A stretch of DNA of 64,000 nucleotides from DASZUK01 sp963844575. GTDB taxonomy: Bacteria > Actinomycetota > Acidimicrobiia > Acidimicrobiales > RAAP-2. The DNA is taken from the NCBI GenBank assembly GCA_963844575.1, contig CAWJOU010000005.1, positions 3,348,001 to 3,412,000 of the forward strand, given 5' to 3'. The position numbers were made by a program, and so were the translations under genes. This document shows, piece by piece, positions 57,723 to 64,000 of this stretch; position 1 is the first letter of the stretch; every line of letters starts with the position of its first letter. The notes under the pieces are model-generated. The model saw only the letters and a program-made list of their open reading frames with translations. It was not told the DNA's origin and made no database searches.

Positions 57723-59223
57723 CGTAGAGAGTTCCTCCTACCACCATGATCAGGGCCAAGACGATGGGCAACAGGGCTCGGACGTTCGGAAGGGCCCGTC
57801 CTTCAGCCGCCACCGGCGGCGAAAACGCGGCCGGTGGCGATACCAACGCGACACCCGGGCGTCCGGGATCAGCCGAACCGACGACTCCCGCCTCCAGCGG
57901 CGGGCCGGACATCGCGGCGGACCCACCCGAGCCGGGCGGCGCACCGTCAAGAACATCGTCCACCGCCGGCCCCGAGTCGCCCGAGTCGTAGGCGTTCTCC
58001 CTCGTCCCCCAGCTGCCCTGGTGCGCCAACCGGACGAAACCGACCATGCGGATCGGCATGAGCACGAGCGTGCTGAACATCACGAAGAACGGCATCCGGA
58101 ACACGTCGGAAGGAACCTGTTCGAGATGGCGCTGCTGCCGCAGGCACATGGACAGGGTCGACGTGAGGACCGTCAGCGTCACGATCGCCAGGAAAGGGGC
58201 GATGTCACCGTGGAGGTGCGTGAGCCCGCCGTAGAGGTTGTCCGTCTGGTGGTCCGACGTGCGGATGACCCAGCCGAGCGCCGAACAGAGCCAGATGAAC
58301 GGCAGGAGGATGTCGATGACGAAGAAGAGCCCGAGAACCGGGGTGTGCCGAGCCATCCAGCGGAGCATCCGCAGCGTGTTGTACTGGCTCCCCCTGGCCC
58401 ACCGGTACTGCTGCTTGACGAACTTTCGGAAATTCGTCGGCGCGTCGGTGTAGACGAGACTCGTCGACTGGTAGACGGTCCGGTACCCCTGCTTCAGGGT
58501 GTAGTTCGTCAGCGTCCGATCGTCGGAGACCTCCATGAACACGCCGAGGAACTCCTCGGTCATGAACGGCTCCATCGCCTCTTCGAGCACCGACCGGCGA
58601 AAGGCGATCGTCCGCCCGGGCAAGCACCCCACCTGCCCGAGGGCGCTCTGGGCCGGCATCGAGTACATCGCCCGGCTGTTCTCGATCCAATCGGCCCACC
58701 GGGTGAGGAAGCACCGCTGCGGGTCGAGGATCCTCTGGCGGGTGGTGACGCCGCCGATCTCCTCGTCGGCGAACGGCTTGACCAGTTCGCTCAGCGTGGC
58801 CTCCGTCCAAATGGTGTCGCTGTCGACCAGCACGACCACGTCGCCGACCGCCTCCTCGACGCCGACACGAACGGCGTTGCGCTTGCCGGCCACCAGCGTC
58901 CATCGCCATTCGACGGCGTCGAACTCGCTGCAGACCTCCTCGAGGCCGATGTTCCGTGGACCGTTGATGATCACCAGGATCTGGGTCGGTGCCTGCTCGA
59001 CGATCCGGGTCAGCACGTCTCGGAAGAGGTCGAGCGGTTCGTCGACGACCGGGATGACCACCGTCGTCGAGGTGACGAACGGCTCCGGCCAGGGCCGGTA
59101 ACGGCGAGAGAGCATCACCTTGGCCAACCACACCATCCACGTGAGCAGGACGAAGACGGTGAAGAGGTAGAGACGCTCGTGCTCGTGGATCGACTGGCGG
59201 AGCTCGAGCAGTGCCACGACCAT
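57706..59223 (-). CDS. processive membrane glycosyltransferase (GT2, hyaluronan/cellulose-synthase-like)
   Basis: 505 aa. One N-terminal TM helix (LYLFTVFVLLTWMVWLAKVML), a cytoplasmic GT-A domain (VVIPVVDEPLDLF, LVAGKRNAVRVGV, VVLVDSDTIW with the DxD-type site, MEVSDDRTLTNYTL), then QQYRWARGS, the QxxRW motif of processive synthases, and about four C-terminal TM helices. A disordered Pro/Gly tail and one extra TM at the very end are unusual. It probably makes and extrudes a beta-linked polymer from UDP-sugar or UDP-uronate. AGAGGAA precedes ATG 59223. It is downstream of the c-di-GMP riboswitch and the UDP-sugar dehydrogenase. Confidence 0.88.
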   Translation of the reverse strand: MVVALLELRQSIHEHERLYLFTVFVLLTWMVWLAKVMLSRRYRPWPEPFVTSTTVVIPVVDEPLDLFRDVLTRIVEQAPTQILVIINGPRNIGLEEVCSEFDAVEWRWTLVAGKRNAVRVGVEEAVGDVVVLVDSDTIWTEATLSELVKPFADEEIGGVTTRQRILDPQRCFLTRWADWIENSRAMYSMPAQSALGQVGCLPGRTIAFRRSVLEEAMEPFMTEEFLGVFMEVSDDRTLTNYTLKQGYRTVYQSTSLVYTDAPTNFRKFVKQQYRWARGSQYNTLRMLRWMARHTPVLGLFFVIDILLPFIWLCSALGWVIRTSDHQTDNLYGGLTHLHGDIAPFLAIVTLTVLTSTLSMCLRQQRHLEQVPSDVFRMPFFVMFSTLVLMPIRMVGFVRLAHQGSWGTRENAYDSGDSGPAVDDVLDGAPPGSGGSAAMSGPPLEAGVVGSADPGRPGVALVSPPAAFSPPVAAEGRALPNVRALLPIVLALIMVVGGTLYDARPT

Positions 59224-59281
59224 CGGTCGTTCCTCTTTCTCTCGTTCGGATCGGTCGCGCCGGAGGCGTCGACGTCGACGG

Positions 59282-60742
59282 TCAGGGGGTCGAGGAGACC
59301 GGCACGTCAGTGGCAACGGGCACGACCGAAGCCCGTGGGCCCTGGAGCTGGCGTGTGCCGTCGGGGCCCGAGGCGTCCAGGACCGTGACCGGTCGCCGGA
59401 CCGGCGGGCGGCCGATGCCCACATATCGCAAGCCCGCCCGAGCCACCGCTTCGGGATCGAAGACGTTCCGGCAGTCGTAGAACACGTCGCCCCGCATGAC
59501 CTCGGCCAGGCCGGCCAGGTCGAGGGCCAGGAACTGCGGCCACTCGGTCGCCACGATGACGGCGTCGGCACCGGTCGCGGCCCGCTGCGGATCGGGCATG
59601 ATCCGAACGTCGTGTCCGTCGGGCACGACCGTGACCATGGGATCGTACGCGGTGACGAACGCCCCCCGTTCGGCGAGCCGGAACGCGACATCGAGGGCCG
59701 GGGAGTCTCGGAGGTCGTCCGTCCCGGGCTTGAACGCCAGCCCGAGCAGGCAGATCCGGGAGCCCCGAAGCGTCTTGAGCTGCCGGAGCAACTCCGCGAC
59801 GACCGCCTGCCGCTGAAGATTGTTCACGCTCATCGTCGCTTGCAGCAGCGGTGGCTGGTAGCCGTACTCGGCGGCGGTGCCGACGAGGGCCGCCAGGTCC
59901 TTCCCGAAGCACGAGCCCCCCCAACCGAGGCCGGCGTTCAGGAAACGTCCACCGATCCGGACGTCGAGCCCCATGCCGGCCGTCACCTCGGTGACATCGG
60001 CACCGACGTAGTCGCACAGCCGGGCGATCTCGTTGGCGAAGCTGATCTTGGTGGCCAAGAAGGCGTTGGACGCGTACTTGATCATCTCGGCCGTCGTCAT
60101 CCTCGCCTGCAGCAGCGGCACCGGGTCCCGGCCGCCGACGTCGCCGGGGATCTTCTGCTCGAGGATCGGCCGGTACACCTCGGCCACCCGCCGGATCGCC
60201 GCCGGGTCATCGCTCCCGAGGACGACCCGGTCAGGGTGCAGGTAGTCCTGGACCGCGCTCCCCTCCTGGAGGAACTCCGGGTTGGACACCAGGCTGAACA
60301 GCTCGTCCGCATCCGTCGTGCCGGCGAGGTCCTCGATCATCGCCCCCAGCCAGTAACCGGTGCCGATCGGCACGGTGCTCTTCGTGACGATGATGTGATG
60401 CCGGCGAAGGTGCTGAGCGATCAGCCGCGCCACCGACTGCATGGCAGACATGTCCGGATTGCCGGTCGGCCCGGGAGGCGTGCCGACGCAGACGAAGACG
60501 ATGTCGGACTCGTCCATGGCCAAACCGAAGTCGTCCGTAAAACGCAGCGATCCGTCGTCGAGCGTCTGCCGGAGGAGACGGTCCAGGCCGGGCTCATGGA
60601 ACGGGGCCCGGCCACTGGCCAGCTGTTCGAGGCGGCCGCGATCCGATTCCACTGCCACCACGGCGTTCCCCACGTGGGCCAGGCAGGCGGCCACGACGGA
60701 GCCCACATAGCCACTCCCGACAACTGCTACTCGCTCGCCCAT
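59282..60742 (-). CDS. UDP-glucose/GDP-mannose 6-dehydrogenase family protein
   Basis: 486 aa, oxidises a nucleotide sugar to its uronate, probably UDP-glucose to UDP-glucuronate. NAD motif VAVVGSGYVGSVVAACLAHVG, VFVCVGTPPGPTG, the lysine region KYASNAFLATKISFANEIARLCDYVGADV, the catalytic Cys in GWGGSCFGKDLAAL, and LLGLAFKPGTDDLRDSPALDVA. ATG 60742 is preferred over the adjacent ATG 60745 because AAGGAG (60753-60748) is 5 bases away instead of 2. Its 330-nt leader contains a c-di-GMP-I riboswitch, so precursor supply is likely under c-di-GMP control. It forms a probable operon with the processive GT2 (59-bp gap). Confidence 0.93.
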   Translation of the reverse strand: MGERVAVVGSGYVGSVVAACLAHVGNAVVAVESDRGRLEQLASGRAPFHEPGLDRLLRQTLDDGSLRFTDDFGLAMDESDIVFVCVGTPPGPTGNPDMSAMQSVARLIAQHLRRHHIIVTKSTVPIGTGYWLGAMIEDLAGTTDADELFSLVSNPEFLQEGSAVQDYLHPDRVVLGSDDPAAIRRVAEVYRPILEQKIPGDVGGRDPVPLLQARMTTAEMIKYASNAFLATKISFANEIARLCDYVGADVTEVTAGMGLDVRIGGRFLNAGLGWGGSCFGKDLAALVGTAAEYGYQPPLLQATMSVNNLQRQAVVAELLRQLKTLRGSRICLLGLAFKPGTDDLRDSPALDVAFRLAERGAFVTAYDPMVTVVPDGHDVRIMPDPQRAATGADAVIVATEWPQFLALDLAGLAEVMRGDVFYDCRNVFDPEAVARAGLRYVGIGRPPVRRPVTVLDASGPDGTRQLQGPRASVVPVATDVPVSSTP

Positions 60743-61067
60743 CATCTCTCCTTCAAAGATCTCGGTGACTTCAGTAGCTTGTGATCCGAATATCAAGCCG
60801 TCCGATAGGGGCAATTCAACCAACTAGTGAACAACTGATGAACAACTCGTCCAGTCCGCGAATGACGCGGACGGCGAGTTACCGCCGGGTAATGCATATC
60901 ACCGCTCAGGCGACGTTCATTGGTGCGCCATAGGCGCGCGGCACCGACACTTTCTCCCTCGACTTGACTCCAACACGCGAGCACCTTCTCGCCAGGTGCT
61001 CATCGAATTGTGGATCGACGCCGCTACGGGCGCCTGCGCCGATCCAACGGTGGAATCTCCTCCTATC
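60743..61067 (-). promoter_or_regulatory. riboswitch expression platform / leader of the UDP-sugar dehydrogenase
   Basis: About 325 nt of AT-richer leader between aptamer and ATG. Two perfect hairpins occur: GAGCACCT-N7-AGGTGCTC (60979-61001) and GTCCGCG-N5-CGCGGAC (60853-60871). A repeated GAACAACT pair is visible near 60832-60848. No T-tract follows either hairpin, so the switching mechanism (termination, Rho or translation) is open. Confidence 0.45.
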
Positions 61068-61148
61068 GCTCCGTTCGGTAACCAGGCTGACCACGTGGGT
61101 CCCTTGGCTTTGCGTCCCCGCCTTGCGACGGGTTTGCCGTTTGTCGCT
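61068..61148 (-). promoter_or_regulatory. c-di-GMP-I (GEMM) riboswitch aptamer
   Basis: Reading minus: CGACAAACGGCAAACC (61146-61131), a hairpin CGTC-GCAA-GGCG with a GNRA loop, the invariant GGGACGCAAAGCC (61118-61106), a second stem GGGACC-CACGT-GGTC, then the terminal GGTTACCG (61083-61076). The order and these exact blocks match the class I c-di-GMP aptamer, including the GGCAAACC, GACGCAAAGCC and GGTTACC segments. It regulates the downstream UDP-sugar dehydrogenase, GT2 synthase and GH26 genes. Confidence 0.93.
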
Positions 61149-61185
61149 GGAACCGACAACCCATTGTCCGGGCTGCCGTGGGTGG

Positions 61186-61214
61186 AAGGTAACACACCTT
61201 GGACGATGATGCAA
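61186..61214 (-). promoter_or_regulatory. promoter of the riboswitch transcript
   Basis: On minus: TTGCAT (61214-61209), 17-bp spacer, TACCTT (61191-61186). The aptamer starts about 40 nt downstream. Confidence 0.65.
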
Positions 61215-61287
61215 CGGGTATCTTGCCTGCGTCGATGGGGACTGACGCCGAGTGGCCCCCGAGTGGCCCCCGGGTGGACGCGTCCGC

Positions 61288-61310
61288 GACCGCCGGAAGA
61301 GACGGCGGTC
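61288..61310 (-). terminator. hairpin at the end of the GH26-like gene
   Basis: GACCGCCG-N7-CGGCGGTC (61288-61310) is an 8-bp perfect stem overlapping the stop codon. It separates this gene from the riboswitch promoter. No T-tract is seen. Confidence 0.5.
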
Positions 61311-62349
61311 AGCCGGTCGTCGGATCGAGCTTGGCGGTCGGGCGGAAGCTCGGGCTGTCGGCGAGCCGATGAAAAGCCGCTTGCGAGGTAGGTGACGTGG
61401 TCGACTGCCAATCACAAGAGGCGGGCGGGGACGGAAGGTTGAAGTAGACGAGTGCTCGAATCCGCGGGAACTGGCTGAGCGCGTCCGCCTCCCCGCTGAA
61501 CCACGAGGCCTTGCGCCCGGGATCGTGTGGATCTTCAACGGTGCCGTACTCGGACAGCATCAGGGGGAGATTGCCGAAGTCTTGAGCGGTAACCCACTGG
61601 TAGAACGGGCGGACCATCGCCGCAAAGGACCGCCACGTCTCCTTCCGGCAGGAAGCCCAGTTGTACGGGTCCCAAGAGATCCAGTCCACGTACTGTCGGC
61701 CCGGCCAGAGCTCGGGGTACGTGCGATGCCAGTAGCTGTCGTTCAGGCCCATGACCGTCCACACCCACTCGACGTTCGTCGCGCCGGCCTTGACGATGAC
61801 GTCGTGGACGTGCCGGAAGGCCGCGGCGAACTGACTGGCCGTGCCCGTGATCCCGACGAGCCGCTCGGGCTCGTAGGAGAAGGAGAGCAGGACCGGCTCT
61901 CCCAATGCCCGCAACCGTTGCCCTTCGGCCGTGATGATCTGATCCTGGTCACCGGCCGCGATGGACGCCCACGAAACCGGCCGCCCGGCGGAGGTGATCG
62001 GCTTCCAACCGATCATGAGGAGATGGCCTTCGTGGGCCAGTTGGGTCTCTTCGACCGTCGGGAACGTGTCGTTCCAGACGTGGTACGTGTGGACGATGTC
62101 GAGCCGCCGATCGGCGGCCGCCGACGCCGCGCCGACTGCCGAGATCAACGACTGGTCACCCGGGTCGAGGGCTTCTCCCCACCACCGTCCGCACGTGGGA
62201 ACACTGGGGGCGACCACCCGGCAGGTGATCGGCGGTGCCGCCGCTCCGGCCGCGGCCGGAGCGAAGAACAGGCCGCCCGCCGACAGGAGAAGGAGAAAGG
62301 CACCGAAGAACCTCGGTGCGGCGGCGCTGACGTCCCTGCGGACGATCAT
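61309..62349 (-). CDS. secreted glycoside hydrolase, GH26-like
   Basis: 346 aa. Signal peptide VRRDVSAAAPRFFGAFLLLLSAGGLFFAPAAAGA ends before APPIT. The barrel has VLLSFSYEPERLVG (acid/base Glu candidate), VWTVMGLNDSYWHRTYPELWPGRQYVDWISWDPYNW, and LPLMLSEYGTVEDPHDPGRK (nucleophile Glu candidate). The spacing is like the second GH26-like protein at 56202. Four Cys (ITCRVV, PTCGRW, ASCRKE, ASCDWQ) may form disulfides. Its likely role is trimming or degrading the local polysaccharide. TAGCGT lies 8 bases before ATG 62349, hence the choice over the in-frame GTG 62367. Confidence 0.8.
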   Translation of the reverse strand: MIVRRDVSAAAPRFFGAFLLLLSAGGLFFAPAAAGAAAPPITCRVVAPSVPTCGRWWGEALDPGDQSLISAVGAASAAADRRLDIVHTYHVWNDTFPTVEETQLAHEGHLLMIGWKPITSAGRPVSWASIAAGDQDQIITAEGQRLRALGEPVLLSFSYEPERLVGITGTASQFAAAFRHVHDVIVKAGATNVEWVWTVMGLNDSYWHRTYPELWPGRQYVDWISWDPYNWASCRKETWRSFAAMVRPFYQWVTAQDFGNLPLMLSEYGTVEDPHDPGRKASWFSGEADALSQFPRIRALVYFNLPSPPASCDWQSTTSPTSQAAFHRLADSPSFRPTAKLDPTTG

Positions 62350-62363
62350 CGGTGTCAACGCTA
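62350..62363 (-). promoter_or_regulatory. leaderless -10 for the GH26-like gene
   Basis: TAGCGT (62363-62358 on minus), 8-nt gap, ATG 62349. The promoter lies within 15 bp of the upstream glycosyltransferase stop. Confidence 0.5.
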
Positions 62364-62373
62364 ACACGGTCGG

Positions 62374-63264
62374 TCAGCGGTGCAGCGTGACGTTGACGCA
62401 GGCCATCACGAACCGGACGCCGAGGACGGCGGCGGCGGCGGGAAGGGCGACGCGTCGCCAGCCCGTCGTCGTGCGGTTGGCGAACCGCAGCGCGGAGCGG
62501 TGGTGGGCGACGACCATCCGGTAGGGGTGACGGGAGCGGGAGATACCCTCGGCGTGCGTGACGACGGCGGCTGGCTGCACGCCGACGACCCAGCCGGCCT
62601 GCTTGGCTCGCCAGCACAGGTCCATGTCCTCGGCGAACATGAAGTACGACTCGTCGAACCCGCCCAGCTCCTCCAGGGCTGACCGCCGGGCCAGGAAGCA
62701 GGCGCCGGAGACCCAGTCGGCCTCGCCCTTCCCGCCGCCGCCGTCCATCGGCCGGTAGCGACGACTGAACCGGTTGTCGGGTTTGAAGATGGCCAGGAGC
62801 GCGTGGCCGGCCGCGTCGATCATCGACGGGAAGGCCCGGACCGATGGGTACGTCGCGCCGTCGGGGGTGAGGATGCGGGGACCGACGATGGCCCATGCCG
62901 GCTCGGCGTCGAGGGCCGCGACGAGCGCCGAGACCGCGCCGGGGTGAAGGTGGAGGTCGGGGTTGCAGACGAGGACCATCTCGACCGCGCCGCCGTCGCC
63001 ATCGAGAGCGAGGGCCGCGATGCCGCGGTTGGCACCGGCGCCGTAGCCGAGGTTGTTGCCGGTGACGAGCAACGGCACCGACAGATCGGCGTCCACCAGC
63101 GCCTGGCGGGTCGGGTCGGCGGGGCCGTTCTCGACGACGACGACCTCGGCGACCTGCTCGTCGAGCAGCGACCGGACGCAGTCCGCCAGCACGTCCGCCG
63201 CCCGGTAGTCGACGACGACCGCCGCCACCCGACCGGCGCCGGCGCCGGTCGTCCCCGGGGGCAT
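62374..63264 (-). CDS. GT2 glycosyltransferase, rhamnosyltransferase-like
   Basis: 296 aa GT-A enzyme. AAVVVDYRAADVLADCVRSLL, VVENGPADPTRQAL, GNNLGYGAGANRGIAAL and VCNPDLHLHPGAV give the nucleotide-sugar site, and SGACFLARRSALEELGGFDESYFMFAEDMDLCWRAKQAGW is the acceptor-side ED motif of WcaA/RfbN-type transferases. The Gly-rich loop MDGGGGKGEADW is an insertion. One hydrophobic segment near the C-terminus may contact the membrane. It lies 2 bp behind the DPM1-like gene, so the two are co-transcribed. Sugar and acceptor are unknown; polysaccharide or glycolipid assembly is likely from the neighbours. Confidence 0.88.
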   Translation of the reverse strand: MPPGTTGAGAGRVAAVVVDYRAADVLADCVRSLLDEQVAEVVVVENGPADPTRQALVDADLSVPLLVTGNNLGYGAGANRGIAALALDGDGGAVEMVLVCNPDLHLHPGAVSALVAALDAEPAWAIVGPRILTPDGATYPSVRAFPSMIDAAGHALLAIFKPDNRFSRRYRPMDGGGGKGEADWVSGACFLARRSALEELGGFDESYFMFAEDMDLCWRAKQAGWVVGVQPAAVVTHAEGISRSRHPYRMVVAHHRSALRFANRTTTGWRRVALPAAAAVLGVRFVMACVNVTLHR

Positions 63265-63266
63265 GG

Positions 63267-63989
<723 letters not shown>

Positions 63990-64000
63990 CTCCCCCCGCT

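Overview
The window is very GC-rich, gene-dense chromosomal DNA of an actinobacterium. The closest guess is an uncultured member of class Acidimicrobiia. Supporting gene content includes a fused E2-like/E1 2-oxoglutarate decarboxylase (Kgd), an F420-pathway guanylyltransferase (CofC/FbiD) divergent from gpsA, a fused PafB-PafC regulator, a CtaG-type oxidase assembly protein, ftsEX next to prfB and secA, and GTG/TTG starts with many apparently leaderless transcripts. Taxonomy is inferred from gene content; no rRNA or tRNA gene was recognised.

Layout. 1-2.6 kb: frameshifted glycolate-oxidase-like gene followed by a ThDP enzyme. 2.6-10.4 kb (minus): NYN-nuclease/S1 protein, HAD phosphatase, hotdog dehydratase and xthA, with kgd upstream. 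10.5-13.5 kb (plus): hydrolase, epimerase and an ion-transporter-like permease. 13.5-17.4 kb (minus): DMT transporter, rnhB, rpiB and a MatB-like ligase. 17.5-22.9 kb: GH38 alpha-mannosidase, gpsA, cofC and a PIG-L deacetylase. 22.9-26.8 kb: a stand-alone Lys/Ala-rich histone-like protein, a long non-coding GCGAC-rich stretch, then a VirD4-like coupling ATPase convergent with a MobF relaxase. 26.9-38.6 kb: pafBC fusion, ctaG, lipoprotein, YbhN-like membrane protein, carboxyltransferase, moaC, FmdB zinc ribbon behind a CIRCE operator, tldE, tldD and a thioesterase. 38.7-45.4 kb: dxs, nucleotidyltransferase, alcohol dehydrogenase plus acyl-CoA ligase, msrB and a broken membrane gene. 45.4-51.9 kb (minus): ssb, ftsX, ftsE, prfB, secA. 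52.4-53.7 kb: ECF-like sigma factor with a membrane partner. 53.9-56.2 kb: degraded GH64-plus-repeat secreted protein. 56.2-64 kb (minus): exopolysaccharide locus with two glycosyltransferases, a GH26-like enzyme, a c-di-GMP-I riboswitch, UDP-sugar dehydrogenase, processive GT2 synthase and a GH26 enzyme.

How the parts fit. The clearest regulatory story is the right end: a c-di-GMP aptamer with its own promoter sits in the leader of the UDP-sugar dehydrogenase / processive synthase / GH26 genes, so extracellular polysaccharide production is probably switched by c-di-GMP. A canonical CIRCE element overlaps the -10 of the FmdB gene. Many first-in-operon genes show a TANNNT -10 hexamer 6-9 nt before the start codon, which implies leaderless mRNAs. 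One such site, between tldD and a thioesterase, is a symmetric TATCGTA serving both strands. Short tandem duplications of 15-23 bp repeatedly sit over stop codons. Three genes (glcD-like, the small gene after ssb, and the GH64/repeat gene) need frameshifts to be read through. These could be real decay or assembly errors.
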